Source: Methanobacteriota archaeon
GTDB taxonomy: Archaea; Thermoplasmatota; Poseidoniia; Poseidoniales; Thalassarchaeaceae
NCBI GenBank assembly: GCA_016845365.1
Contig: JAERST010000013.1
Location: 124,001-188,000, forward strand
DNA: 64,000 bases
Reading direction: 5' to 3'
Positions within the stretch are counted from its first letter, which is position 1. Every line of letters begins with the position of its first letter. Under the pieces are notes generated by a model. That model made no database searches and had not been told where the DNA came from. It saw only the letters and a program-made list of their open reading frames with translations. Positions 7,129 to 15,854 of the stretch are shown here, piece after piece. Both the position numbers and the translations under genes were made by a program.

Positions 7129-7181
7129 TACCGATGATAAAATCGATTCCGGCATCAAAAATCCTGAATGTGGCCGAAAAA

Positions 7182-8366
7182 TCAGTTAGATTCTATCCAG
7201 GCCTCGAAGGAGCAGAGTCTCAGCGATGCGCTATAATCGCGTTTGATGCGCAGCGCTGGTTCTGGTTTTCCGGGCATCGTCGGCGGCAAGCTTGCGCGAA
7301 TCGCTGCATTGGCTTCCTCGATTCGCGCCTCTTCGACGATTGCTCGACCGCGAATCATCGATGGTCCGCTGCGGTCGAGAAGAGGAATCAGTTCAGGTAG
7401 AAATTCGATAGTGCGATGTGGGAGATTGACCAAGACCAAATCCCACTTGCCGGCGATGTCCGAATCTTCTCCGAGTTTCGTTGCATCAGCCAGCCCGACA
7501 AAGCGGCCCTCGTGCGCGCGATGAAGTTCTCTTGACTCGTTAGGATAAGGTCGCTTATCCCACTTTGAGAGATTCGTGAACAGCAATTCAACCGCGTCTG
7601 GATTGAGGTCTGCTGCGAGTAAATCACCAACTAAGTCAGGCTCAGCGAGCAGCGTAGCCAGCGCTGGCCCGACTCCACAAAATGGGTCTGCAACCCTCAA
7701 TGGACGACCCAATTCAGCCCGCATTTCCTTGGCCAGCGCCAAAGTCTCAAGCCGCTCAGTCTGCAATTTCGTAGAGAAATATGCGCGAGTGGGGTCGCAG
7801 CGAATCACACGCCCACTCTCCTTCACCGCCACCTCAGTCGTGAGCAATTCTGGCGGTGCAAACTCGAGGGTTGGACCAGCCAAAACACGGTCTGCGAGCC
7901 TCGCACCAATGGGGCGCAGTTGCCTGATTCTGAACTCGCCTTCGACCCCATCATCGGCTAGCAGAAGGCGAATGTGCGGATGTGCCCCCAACTTTGCTCG
8001 GGCGATAGAATCGGTGTACTCAGCAACCGCATCTTCAATCCGCACGATCATCAAATCACCAACAAATTCGTGATTCGATGGCCAAGCCTCTCCCTTCTCA
8101 GCGATGGTAGCCTCATCAACCTCAGCAGCGAGCAGAGCAAGCCAATCGGTCTCGACGCGTTCGTCCTCAACCCCCTCGTGCATCTGAACCTCAAATTCAG
8201 CCAGCATCCCCGGCAATTCAGCAGGCGCACCTGCATCGAGCGGAATCAATCGCCCGCGCCCATCATCAGAAGAGAAAACGCGGAAGCCAACCGCACCCCA
8301 TCCGCGCGCGCGAATATGGCCGAGAACAGCCTCGACCTCGCGATTCGGCACGACCAAGTGGCGCAT
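7182..8366 (-). CDS. trm5: tRNA (guanine-37-N1) methyltransferase, Trm5/Taw22 family
   Basis: About 394 residues. It has an N-terminal region typical of Trm5, then the Rossmann AdoMet site DPFCGVGPALATLLA, the acidic AADLNPDAVELL loop that follows it, and the family signature VNLPHRTIEFLPE (NLP...EFL) for base recognition. Trm5 makes m1G37 in tRNA and keeps the reading frame; the related Taw22 works in wyosine synthesis, and the two cannot be split here. The ATG at 8366 (or 8369) is chosen because upstream codons would run through the divergent dphB start at 8404. The short shared gap must hold both promoters. Confidence 0.85.
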   Translation of the reverse strand: MRHLVVPNREVEAVLGHIRARGWGAVGFRVFSSDDGRGRLIPLDAGAPAELPGMLAEFEVQMHEGVEDERVETDWLALLAAEVDEATIAEKGEAWPSNHEFVGDLMIVRIEDAVAEYTDSIARAKLGAHPHIRLLLADDGVEGEFRIRQLRPIGARLADRVLAGPTLEFAPPELLTTEVAVKESGRVIRCDPTRAYFSTKLQTERLETLALAKEMRAELGRPLRVADPFCGVGPALATLLAEPDLVGDLLAADLNPDAVELLFTNLSKWDKRPYPNESRELHRAHEGRFVGLADATKLGEDSDIAGKWDLVLVNLPHRTIEFLPELIPLLDRSGPSMIRGRAIVEEARIEEANAAIRASLPPTMPGKPEPALRIKRDYSASLRLCSFEAWIESN

Positions 8367-8403
8367 CATGTTGATGACGGGCAGGCACGCCCCCCGCTTC
8401 ACC

Positions 8404-9231
8404 ATGACGGACGGCGCGCTGCCCGCAGGACTCTGGCTAATCGGCCTCGGACCGGGCGATTTGGGCTTGATGACCGCCGATGCCATCGAGCACGCCCGCG
8501 CCTGCGAACACAGGTTTCTCGAAGGCTACACGGCAACCTTGCCCGCCGATCAAGAAAACCGCCTCGAATCCATCATCGGACCCTGGCAACGAGCGATGAG
8601 GCCTCAGGTCGAAGACCCCTCAGAAATCCTCGAATTAGCACGCAAATCAGCAGTAGCGCTCCTCGTCGTCGGCGATCCAATGCAAGCCACCACCCACATC
8701 GACCTCGAAGCGCATTGTGCCGAGCAGTCCATCGATTTCTCAGTCATTCCCGGCCTCAGCGCGACCTCGTTAGCAATCTCCCTTTCCGGCCTGCAATCAT
8801 ACCGCTTCGGCCGCCAAGTAACACTCCCCTACGCCTACGGAGATTACCTCCCAACCTCCCCTCTCGAACTCATCGACGCAAATTACTGCGCAAACCTCCA
8901 CACCCTCGTGCTACTCGACCTCGACCCGACAGGAATGGGGGTCGACCAGCCTCAACCGATGCAACCGGCGAAGGCGGCAGAAATCCTCGCAGCAATGCAG
9001 CACCGGCTGGTCGAACGCGAGGGCAAAACCCGCGAGAGCATGTCAACGCCCCTCGCGCAATGGAATACGATTCTTCTCAGCGACCTTGGAACGTCCGACC
9101 AAAGTGTAGTTTCAGGCCATCTTGGGGACATCGCAAAGGTGGAGGGAGGGCGCATTCACTGTCTAATTCTACCAGCGGAATTCAGCGGAATGGAGCGCGA
9201 AGCCTACGAACGCCGCAAAGGCCAACGATGA
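8404..9231 (+). CDS. dphB: Diphthine synthase
   Basis: 275 residues of the SAM-dependent tetrapyrrole/diphthine methylase fold. It starts LWLIGLGPGDLGLMTADAIE, where GLGPG is the N-terminal signature, then VVGDPMQATTH (the GDP loop) and VIPGLSATSLAISLSGLQSY. The enzyme methylates the modified histidine of elongation factor aEF-2 on the way to diphthamide, an archaeal/eukaryotic trait. The ATG at 8404 is preferred since the family begins a few residues before the GLGPG strand. It is divergent from trm5 and followed 24 bp later by an unknown gene on the same strand. Confidence 0.9.
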   Translation: MTDGALPAGLWLIGLGPGDLGLMTADAIEHARACEHRFLEGYTATLPADQENRLESIIGPWQRAMRPQVEDPSEILELARKSAVALLVVGDPMQATTHIDLEAHCAEQSIDFSVIPGLSATSLAISLSGLQSYRFGRQVTLPYAYGDYLPTSPLELIDANYCANLHTLVLLDLDPTGMGVDQPQPMQPAKAAEILAAMQHRLVEREGKTRESMSTPLAQWNTILLSDLGTSDQSVVSGHLGDIAKVEGGRIHCLILPAEFSGMEREAYERRKGQR

Positions 9232-9255
9232 AGCGAGGAATCCGGAGGCGACAAC

Positions 9256-10956
9256 ATGGCAAAGCCCCCCGCAGAGGTCAGCTTTCCCGGCGATAAGAAT
9301 CGTCGAAAGAAGGTTCGAGTACGCGGAATCAAGAAGGCTTCCAAGCAGATTCAAGCGCGCCTCGATCGCAATCTTGAGGCTTTGTTAGAGAATCCTGAAG
9401 TCTTCCTTCCCGACCTCAATTTCGAGCTTGGAAAACCTCGACGTGACCCTTTGGCGGCGACTATCAAGGAGATTGATGCGGTCTCGAAAAAGCGGCACGA
9501 CCGGCGCTGGTTGACCAAGAGGATGACCAAGCGGCGAGGCGATATTGTCTGTCGCTCATTGGCTGGAAGTCTGCTTGCGGCTGGCGAGGCAGATACGTCG
9601 ACTGTTTCGATTTACAATAGCCCGATTTACGGGGCTTCGAGTTTTGTTCGTCGAGGAAATGGCAAGCAATCTCACATGGTGGGAATTCAGAATTACACCC
9701 ATCCAAAGTTGCGACTTTTGGTTTGGGACGACCACGCAAAGGCAGGTTGGTGGTTCTTCTCTTGGGACGGTGGCTTCGTCTGCTCTGGGCAGGAAGCGAA
9801 GGCTCCCGCTGAATGGGTCGAAGATACGCTGGATGGATCGAGTATCGATTTGGCGGGCGACGATGTCCGTTGCTCAAAGGGGCTTGAAATGGACATCGTC
9901 GAGAACGATGAGTTCACCGAATCTGGTTGGTTGAAATTGCAATTTGACGAGGTCACGGTGGGATTGTCTGGGGCGGCTCTGGCGAAGACTGGAGACGAGC
10001 CTTTCGTGCCCTCGCTGGCTCTTGGGATGATGCCGCCGAAGATATCGGCTATTGCTGAGGCGGAATGGATGTGGCGGCCGGCCGGATGGCCGGCCGAGCG
10101 CGAGCTGCCCGAAGCAGGTCGAGAGGCGCTGGATGAGGTGCTGCTCGCCTGGATGAATCTGGCGGTGCCCGACGATAAAATCGCTCGTTCGTGTCGGGAT
10201 GCGATACTCGGCTCGATTGAGGAGGGCTACATCGCTGGCAATCATTGGTTTGCCGAGGATGCCCGCGATGACTTCCTCGCGCATCTTGCAGGTAGTGCTG
10301 ATGAGCGCGAGGCATTGGATATCGTTCTCGACTCGATGGAAGGCGGGGCGCTGGTGCGCTCCGATGGAGTCGTCTTGGAATCTGAGAACGATGTCATTCG
10401 ATTCGAGGATAATTCCTGCCATCCGATTCTTGTTGCTCTTTGGGAGGAATATGGAATGGAGATTCTCGAATCGATGTTTGGCCTCGTCGGAGACGAGGCC
10501 GCTGAAATTTACACAAAACAATCGCGCAGGAAGCAGGGCTTCGGTGCTTTCCTGCGCGAACTCAAGGGCTCGATCTCGTCGGCTCGACGGCTCGAGCGCT
10601 TGCCTTGGGATGAGGGGGCAGTTCCTGCCCCGCTCGGATTTGCTGAATCTCTAATCCGCAAGGCGGCCGAAGACGGAATTGCCTCGACGGTCGCTATGTG
10701 CCGTAAGGCCAAGGGGCTTGAGGCAGCGATGGGTTGGGCTTGGTTAGTCGTGCACGATAGAACCGAGTCCGATGCTTGGCGCTTCGATGAGGCAAGCCGC
10801 GACAAGGGCGGCGATTGGGTGCCGGCGATGACGGCTCTGTGGGATGCCGCCGATGCATTGCTTCTGAAGGATGATTTAGAGGCGAAACAGGATTACGTCG
10901 CGGCGATGAAGTGGTTGGCAGAATCCTCAGGGACCAGTGGATTGCCAGCAGCATGA
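9256..10956 (+). CDS. Unknown protein, soluble, 566 residues
   Basis: The ATG at 9256 has a good ribosome site (GGAGGCGA, 7 nt upstream). The first about 45 residues are strongly basic (Lys/Arg), then there are Trp-rich beta-like stretches (about 150-180, with GWWFFSWDGGFVCSG) and a largely helical acidic C-terminal half. No signal peptide, membrane helix or catalytic motif is recognised. It follows dphB closely and may be co-transcribed. The basic tail suggests nucleic-acid or ribosome contact, but nothing proves this. Confidence 0.75.
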   Translation: MAKPPAEVSFPGDKNRRKKVRVRGIKKASKQIQARLDRNLEALLENPEVFLPDLNFELGKPRRDPLAATIKEIDAVSKKRHDRRWLTKRMTKRRGDIVCRSLAGSLLAAGEADTSTVSIYNSPIYGASSFVRRGNGKQSHMVGIQNYTHPKLRLLVWDDHAKAGWWFFSWDGGFVCSGQEAKAPAEWVEDTLDGSSIDLAGDDVRCSKGLEMDIVENDEFTESGWLKLQFDEVTVGLSGAALAKTGDEPFVPSLALGMMPPKISAIAEAEWMWRPAGWPAERELPEAGREALDEVLLAWMNLAVPDDKIARSCRDAILGSIEEGYIAGNHWFAEDARDDFLAHLAGSADEREALDIVLDSMEGGALVRSDGVVLESENDVIRFEDNSCHPILVALWEEYGMEILESMFGLVGDEAAEIYTKQSRRKQGFGAFLRELKGSISSARRLERLPWDEGAVPAPLGFAESLIRKAAEDGIASTVAMCRKAKGLEAAMGWAWLVVHDRTESDAWRFDEASRDKGGDWVPAMTALWDAADALLLKDDLEAKQDYVAAMKWLAESSGTSGLPAA

Positions 10957-10997
10957 GCGGCTGGCGGCCACATAAGCGAATGTCCGCAATCTGATTC

Positions 10998-11600
10998 TCA
11001 GTGAGGCATCGCGACCCAGATTGCGACTGCGATGAGCGATGCACCTAGCGCGCCATTGAGAATGCGGGCTTTTTCGGGGCTGGAGAAGAGGCGGCGAAGC
11101 GCAACGCCGAAGGCCGCCCAAGTCAGAACCGCTGGATAGCCAGCGATCGCATTGATTGCGACGAGGAGAAATTTTCCTGTAAATCCCGTGCCGAATAAAG
11201 CGCCCCAGGTAGTCATCATGACGAGGAAATGAATCCACGCCTTGCCATTCACGACTTGCAAAGTCAGGCCTGTAAGGAAGCCAAGTCGTTCTGTATCCTG
11301 CGCGGCTTCTTCAGCCGGCTTGGAAGTAGCAACCTTCCATCCAAGATAGGCGATATAGGCCGCGCCGATGTAGGTCAAGCCGAGAAAAAGCGACTCATTT
11401 TCTTCGATGAATACGGTGCCAACTCCAACCGCGAGGCCGAGGCTGGACCAGCCGGTGAGCATGCCGAGCGAAAGGGGAATTGTTGCGCGGAAGCCGTGCT
11501 GAGAACCGTGCGCAGCGCAAAGAAGGTTGTTTGGGCCAGGGGTAAAACACATTGGAACGATGAAGACCAGTAATGCGATTAGGTCGGCTTCGTTAACCAT
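10998..11600 (-). CDS. LysE/RhtB family amino-acid exporter (second of tandem pair)
   Basis: 200 residues from the ATG at 11600. The LysE signature sits after the first helix (VPMCFTPGPNNLLCAAHGSQHG) and about six hydrophobic segments follow. The family exports amino acids such as lysine, homoserine, threonine or methionine derivatives. It starts 4 bp after the stop of its paralogue, so the two are probably translated from one message with the upstream metB-type gene. Two related subunits might work together or differ in substrate; the sequence does not decide. Confidence 0.85.
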   Translation of the reverse strand: MVNEADLIALLVFIVPMCFTPGPNNLLCAAHGSQHGFRATIPLSLGMLTGWSSLGLAVGVGTVFIEENESLFLGLTYIGAAYIAYLGWKVATSKPAEEAAQDTERLGFLTGLTLQVVNGKAWIHFLVMMTTWGALFGTGFTGKFLLVAINAIAGYPAVLTWAAFGVALRRLFSSPEKARILNGALGASLIAVAIWVAMPH

Positions 11601-11604
11601 TAAT

Positions 11605-12237
11605 TCACCCCAACAAGCCGACAATTTGCTCATGGAAAGCGATGTCGAGGGCGACAATCGCGACCAAGCTGCCGAGCGCTAAATTCACTCGCGCCGCGCT
11701 GGTCGGATCAGCGAAAACGCGGCGCAACATTGCACCGGCTCCCGACCAAAATAGAACTGAAATGATTCCAACGATTGTCGTGGTCCCGGCGAGTAGAATC
11801 ACAATCTCGAAACCCTCGCCGACACGGTTTGCGTATTCGGTCATCAATAGCACAAAGTAAACCCAGGATTTCGGATTGACAAATTGCAAGAGAAATCCTG
11901 TAACCGGCCCCAGCGGCTTATCCTCAACCCGCTCATCCCCATCACTCTCACCGATGGGCGGCGCCTTGGCGATGTGGTAAGCGAGATACAGCATGAAAGC
12001 GGCGCCGAGATACTTCACAGCATCCAGCGTCGCCTGATTATTCACAACGAATTCGACCGCAGCCCCGATCAGCACGGCGACGGTGAAGAATCCAACCGCC
12101 ATCCCAGCCTCAAGCGGCATTGTGCGAAACCAACCATGGCGGTTTCCGTGGGCTGCGCAAAGCATCGTATTGGGCCCTGGCGACCAGCACATCAGGAACA
12201 TGAATCCGACTGTTATGGCGAATTCTGTCCAGTCCAC
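11605..12237 (-). CDS. LysE/RhtB family amino-acid exporter (first of tandem pair)
   Basis: 210 residues with six predicted helices and the motif LMCWSPGPNTMLCAAHGNRHG after helix 1. It is clearly related to the next gene downstream. It begins 9 bp after the PLP enzyme at 12247, so an operon metB-lysE-lysE is likely. The export of a sulfur amino acid or of the PLP enzyme's product is an inference from this context and from the divergent Lrp-type regulator. Confidence 0.85.
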   Translation of the reverse strand: MDWTEFAITVGFMFLMCWSPGPNTMLCAAHGNRHGWFRTMPLEAGMAVGFFTVAVLIGAAVEFVVNNQATLDAVKYLGAAFMLYLAYHIAKAPPIGESDGDERVEDKPLGPVTGFLLQFVNPKSWVYFVLLMTEYANRVGEGFEIVILLAGTTTIVGIISVLFWSGAGAMLRRVFADPTSAARVNLALGSLVAIVALDIAFHEQIVGLLG

Positions 12238-12246
12238 CCGCTCACC

Positions 12247-13449
12247 TCAAGCGAGGGTTGCTAGGTGTTGCTCGGTTTGTGAGAGTGCCGTGGCAATATC
12301 GTTCCAAAGGTCTTCCACGTCCTCGATTCCAACGCTCATACGAACGAATCCGGGAACTACTCCCGCCTCGTTACGCACGTCCTCTGGAACGAACATATGG
12401 CTGGAATTGAATGGGCATTCGACGAGGCTTTCGACGCCACCGAGACTGGTTGCTTCGAAGATGATGTCGAGGTTGCGCATGAAGTTGAGAGCAGCCTCGT
12501 CGCCTCCCTTGACGATGAATGACATCATGCCCGTTCCGCGTGGAACGATTCGCTGTGCCACTTCGTAGTCCGGGCTTGATGGAAGGCTTGGGTGGTTGAC
12601 GTATTCGACCATGTCGTGGGCTTCTAGACGGCGAGCGATTTCTGCTGCATTCGCCGTGTGGATTGGCATGCGCGCGTGGAGGGTTCGCATTCCGCGCTCG
12701 AGTAAGTAGCACATGTGAGGGTCGGCGGCTCCGCCGAAGTGGACCTTGCGTGGGAAGATTTCAGCGACTAGGTCGGCGCGTCCGACGACTAGTCCGGCGA
12801 TTAGGTCGGAGTGACCGCCGAGGTACTTGGTGCCCGAGTGGATGACGAGGTCGAAGCCGAGGTCGATTGGGTTGCATGCCCATGGTGAGGCGAATGTATT
12901 GTCGACGATGGCGATGAGGTTGTGCTTCTTGGCGACCTTGACCATCGCTTCGAGGTCGCAGACCTTGATGACCGGATTGGTGATTGTCTCGACGTAGAGA
13001 ATCTTCGTGTTCGGCTGGATTGCGGCCTCGTAGGAGGCTGGGTCGCGCATATCTGCCATGGTGATCTCGATGCCGAACCGAGGTAATTCCTCGGTCATCA
13101 GACCGTAGGTACCACCGTAGCAATCGGCGCTGGCGACCATGTGGTCGCCGCTCGAGAGTAGTGAGACAAGGGTTGTCGAGATGGCGTTCATTCCGCTTGC
13201 AAAAGTCTCGCCATCCTCGGCGCCTTCAAGCTCTGCCACCTTCTTTGCGACTCCTTCGGAATTGATGCTTGAAAGGCGCGAGTAAAGCGCTGTGTGTTGA
13301 GCGCCGGCAGCCCATCCGGCGTAGCGTTCGTCGGTTAGGTTGTAGGTTGCTGTGGTGAAAATCGGAGTAACCGCTGCTCCCTCGATATTCTGTGTGCCTG
13401 ACCAAACCGCGCGCGTTGCAAATTCCTTGTCGGAATGCTTCTCGTTCAT
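12247..13449 (-). CDS. metB: Trans-sulfuration PLP enzyme (cystathionine gamma-synthase / gamma-lyase family)
   Basis: 400 residues, typical for the Cys/Met metabolism PLP family. Visible are YSRLSSINSEGVAKKVAELEG near the N-terminus, FASGMNAI, VDNTFASPW (the PLP-ring Asp) and the Schiff-base lysine in HSGTKYLGGHSD, then the C-terminal SLGGVESLVECP. Members make or cleave cystathionine, or cleave methionine or homocysteine; the gene symbol is the best guess and the exact reaction cannot be fixed. GGAGGG lies just before the ATG. It heads an operon with two exporters, under a promoter region shared with the divergent Lrp-type gene. Confidence 0.85.
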   Translation of the reverse strand: MNEKHSDKEFATRAVWSGTQNIEGAAVTPIFTTATYNLTDERYAGWAAGAQHTALYSRLSSINSEGVAKKVAELEGAEDGETFASGMNAISTTLVSLLSSGDHMVASADCYGGTYGLMTEELPRFGIEITMADMRDPASYEAAIQPNTKILYVETITNPVIKVCDLEAMVKVAKKHNLIAIVDNTFASPWACNPIDLGFDLVIHSGTKYLGGHSDLIAGLVVGRADLVAEIFPRKVHFGGAADPHMCYLLERGMRTLHARMPIHTANAAEIARRLEAHDMVEYVNHPSLPSSPDYEVAQRIVPRGTGMMSFIVKGGDEAALNFMRNLDIIFEATSLGGVESLVECPFNSSHMFVPEDVRNEAGVVPGFVRMSVGIEDVEDLWNDIATALSQTEQHLATLA

Positions 13450-13499
13450 GACCCTCCGAAGGAGGGGGTGGAAATCAACTGAACGCCGACCTTCGGGAA

Positions 13500-13545
13500 A
13501 AATCGTCGGTAAAATGACGGTGTTTCATTGAAATGCCGACGATTT
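13500..13545. promoter_or_regulatory. Perfect 10-bp inverted repeat, candidate Lrp operator
   Basis: AAATCGTCGG (13500-13509) and CCGACGATTT (13536-13545) are exact complements, 26 bp apart, with a smaller palindrome TTTCATTGAAA between them. The pair lies between the divergent metB-type and Lrp-type genes. Lrp/AsnC regulators commonly bind such palindromes in their own promoter; binding here is inference. Confidence 0.6.
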
Positions 13546-13571
13546 GACGGAATGGCTTATTTTGTTCCGTC
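13546..13571 (+). promoter_or_regulatory. Lrp-type gene promoter: TATA box flanked by an inverted repeat
   Basis: GACGGAA (13546-13552) and TTCCGTC (13565-13571) flank CTTATTTT (13556-13563). That TATA-like box centres about 25 bp before the ATG at 13585, the spacing expected for a leaderless archaeal transcript; no ribosome site precedes that ATG. A regulator bound to the repeat would cover the TATA box, which suggests autorepression. Confidence 0.55.
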
Positions 13572-13584
13572 GAATCGCCAATTC

Positions 13585-14055
13585 ATGCCTCTGGACAATT
13601 TGGATGCGAAGGACCAGCGAATTGTCGCCCTCCTTCGTGGCGATTCGAGAATGACGACTCAATCGATTGCTGATGAGTTGAAGATGCCGCGCGTCACCGT
13701 TCACGACCGCATTCGTCGCTTGCAAGAGCGCGGCATCATCCGCCGTTTCACAGTACAGTTGGACGGCGGGGCGATCGGCTGGCCACTCAATGGCTTCATC
13801 CTGGCCAATTGGCAGGGCGAGAGAGGCTTGACTGACCGGCGTGAAATCGCTGAGGAAATCTGTGCCCTGCCCTTCGTCAAGAGTTGTCATATCGTCACTG
13901 GACAATGGGATTTCATCATCCAAGTCATCGCCCATGACATGGAAGATTTGGGCGATGCTATCCTCGACAGGCTCTCTTCAATCGAAGGCATGGGACACAC
14001 CCGCACCATGGTCTCATTCTACGATTTCGCCGGCCCGGCAGAGAATATCGCCTGA
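13585..14055 (+). CDS. Lrp/AsnC family transcriptional regulator
   Basis: 156 residues from the ATG at 13585; upstream codons would cross the operator repeats. The N-terminal winged helix-turn-helix reads LDAKDQRIVALL ... SIADELKMPRVTVHDRIRRL ... GIIRRFTVQLD (about 5-60), and the C-terminal ligand-binding (RAM) domain has VKSCHIVTGQWDFIIQVIA and HTRTMVSFYDF. Such proteins sense amino acids and often control transport and metabolism genes. The divergent neighbours (PLP trans-sulfuration enzyme and two exporters) are the likely targets, along with its own gene. Confidence 0.9.
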   Translation: MPLDNLDAKDQRIVALLRGDSRMTTQSIADELKMPRVTVHDRIRRLQERGIIRRFTVQLDGGAIGWPLNGFILANWQGERGLTDRREIAEEICALPFVKSCHIVTGQWDFIIQVIAHDMEDLGDAILDRLSSIEGMGHTRTMVSFYDFAGPAENIA

Positions 14056-14074
14056 GGTTGAAAGTACTCAACCT
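14055..14074. terminator. Shared hairpin between convergent genes
   Basis: AGGTTGA (14055-14061), loop AAGTAC, TCAACCT (14068-14074) forms a perfect 7-bp stem that contains the stop codons of both convergent genes (Lrp-type and CutA). It could serve as a two-way transcript end. No T-run follows, so this is weak. Confidence 0.35.
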
Positions 14075-14385
14075 TCGCTGACCCAAGCCGCGAAATCGGC
14101 AGATGTCTCGGCTGTGAAGGCAAGAATCATCGGGATGTCATACGGGTGGTCGGCGCGCATCGCTTCGATGAGTGCCGCCTTGCGCGCCGCATCGGTCTTA
14201 CACTGAATCCTCCATTCCGGCGCACTCTCAACCTGGCCTTCCCAGCGGTAAACCGAATCTATCCGCGAACGCTGAGCACAGGCCGCCAATCCTGCCTCGA
14301 CCAATTCGTAGCACCAAGCGCCAACGCGCGCCTCATTCCACTCGCCAGGCAGCGTCGTTTGCACCACTACCACGCCTTCATCCAT
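14068..14385 (-). CDS. cutA: CutA-like divalent cation tolerance protein
   Basis: 105 residues from the ATG at 14385, the usual CutA length. The core VVVVQTTLP at the start, LVEAGLAACAQRS, then VYRWEGQVE followed by EWRIQCKT, and the C-terminal HPYDIPMILAF all match the family order. CutA forms a ferredoxin-like trimer; a link to copper tolerance is reported in bacteria but its molecular job is unclear. It is convergent with the Lrp-type gene and divergent from the geranylgeranyl reductase, so it is probably a single-gene unit. Confidence 0.88.
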   Translation of the reverse strand: MDEGVVVVQTTLPGEWNEARVGAWCYELVEAGLAACAQRSRIDSVYRWEGQVESAPEWRIQCKTDAARKAALIEAMRADHPYDIPMILAFTAETSADFAAWVSEG

Positions 14386-14433
14386 GGCTAAGCCGCACAT
14401 GTGCGCGGCAATCAATACGATGGTGAAGTTTGA

Positions 14434-15846
14434 ATGCCCGACGACACTCGACGGTCCTGCGGTGCTGCTGTGTTAGACTACACTCAACCCATTGATACGG
14501 GCGATATTCCCGATGATGGCAGCGCCTTCGACGTCATCGTCGTCGGCGGTGGACCGGCTGGTTCTGCCGCCGCCGCGTACAATGCGATGAACGGAAGTAA
14601 GGTCCTGCTCATCGAGAAAGACCTCTGGCCGCGAGACAAGCCCTGCGGGGACGCAGTAGGTGGAAAATCGCTCTCGCACGCCAAGGAACTTGGCGTGCTC
14701 GACCTCGTCGACGAATCTCCTCATTATGTCGTCGACTCGATCGTCTTCGGCAGCGCGAACGGCTCCGAAGTTCGCGTAATGCTGCCCAAAGAAGCCTACG
14801 AAGCGCAGGGCTTGCAATCCGGATACGCACTGCCGCGCCAACAATTCGACTGGCTCATGTTCTACCGAGGCCAAGAAATCGTCCGCGAACACGGCGGCGC
14901 GGTAATCCAAGGATACAGTGTCCTCGAAGTCACACACGAGGGCGAAGGCGCTTCCGCCCAAATCACAGGCGTACGAGTCAAAGAGGGCGGCAAGCGCGGA
15001 GACGGTCCAGAACTCACCTTCACCGCGCCCCTAACCATCGGTGCGGGCGGCTACAATTGCCCAGTCGCGCGAAAAATCACCGAGGAATTGCACGGAGAGC
15101 CGCTGCGCGATGATGACCACTTCTGCGGCGGCTACCGTGAATACTGGGAGGGTGTTGAGGGCCTTGATGGAGACATCGGCCCTATCGAGATTCACTTCAT
15201 CGACGAAGTCCTCCCAGGCTACTTCTGGCTCTTCCCGGTTCGCGACGGCCTAGTCAACGTCGGAATCGGTATGCTAATCTCAGAACAACGCAAGCAAACC
15301 GGGATGAAGAAATCCCTCAAGAAAATCCAGCAATGGGTTATCGAGGAACATCCTCGATTCAAGGAACGCTTCGCCAATGCAAGCATGATTAGCGGTTCGG
15401 CGAAGGGTTGGCAGCTACCATTCGGCTCGCCGCGCAAGAAAGCGCCATCCTTCCAGCCTCGACGCAATGCAATGGCTGGCGCAATGACCGTTGGTGACGC
15501 GGCAAGTTTGGTCGACCCCTTCAGCGGTGAAGGGGTCGGAAACGCGCTCGTCTCAGCCAAGATGACAAGCGCGCATTTCGACCGCGTCGCGCACGCAGAC
15601 GGATTCCCAGAAAGCGCCGCGGTCGCCTACATGACTGATCTTTGGGATACCTTGGGCAAGGAGTTGAGCAATTCGACCAAGTTGCAGAGGATGATGAAGT
15701 GGAAGCGTTTGTGCAATTATTTCGTTAAGCGAGCATCGAAAAAGCCAGAAATCGGCGAGATGATGTCTGAGATGATCGCCAGCAAAGAGACTCAGAAAGT
15801 GCTGTGGAATCCGTGGTTCCTGTTCAAGACAATCGTCCTTCCATAG
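14434..15846 (+). CDS. Geranylgeranyl reductase family flavoprotein (archaeal lipid saturation)
   Basis: 470 residues. The FAD loop VIVVGGGPAGSAAAAYNA lies about residues 34-51, followed by LLIEKDLWPRDKPCGDAVGG (the conserved PCG of the family), and later GDAASLVDPFSGEGVGNALV, the second FAD-contact motif. The family reduces the double bonds of geranylgeranyl chains in archaeal membrane lipids (or chlorophyll precursors elsewhere). A 30-residue N-terminal extension before the FAD strand is unusual but in frame with the ATG. The HAD-type gene starts 9 bp after it. A ferredoxin able to feed electrons to such enzymes is encoded at 34968. Confidence 0.85.
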   Translation: MPDDTRRSCGAAVLDYTQPIDTGDIPDDGSAFDVIVVGGGPAGSAAAAYNAMNGSKVLLIEKDLWPRDKPCGDAVGGKSLSHAKELGVLDLVDESPHYVVDSIVFGSANGSEVRVMLPKEAYEAQGLQSGYALPRQQFDWLMFYRGQEIVREHGGAVIQGYSVLEVTHEGEGASAQITGVRVKEGGKRGDGPELTFTAPLTIGAGGYNCPVARKITEELHGEPLRDDDHFCGGYREYWEGVEGLDGDIGPIEIHFIDEVLPGYFWLFPVRDGLVNVGIGMLISEQRKQTGMKKSLKKIQQWVIEEHPRFKERFANASMISGSAKGWQLPFGSPRKKAPSFQPRRNAMAGAMTVGDAASLVDPFSGEGVGNALVSAKMTSAHFDRVAHADGFPESAAVAYMTDLWDTLGKELSNSTKLQRMMKWKRLCNYFVKRASKKPEIGEMMSEMIASKETQKVLWNPWFLFKTIVLP

Positions 15847-15854
15847 GTGGTTCA

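Noticed and set aside
7974-9296. 440-residue plus-strand frame across trm5 and dphB
   Set aside because: Arg/Pro/Ser-rich shadow of dphB in another frame; the real genes there have clear family motifs.
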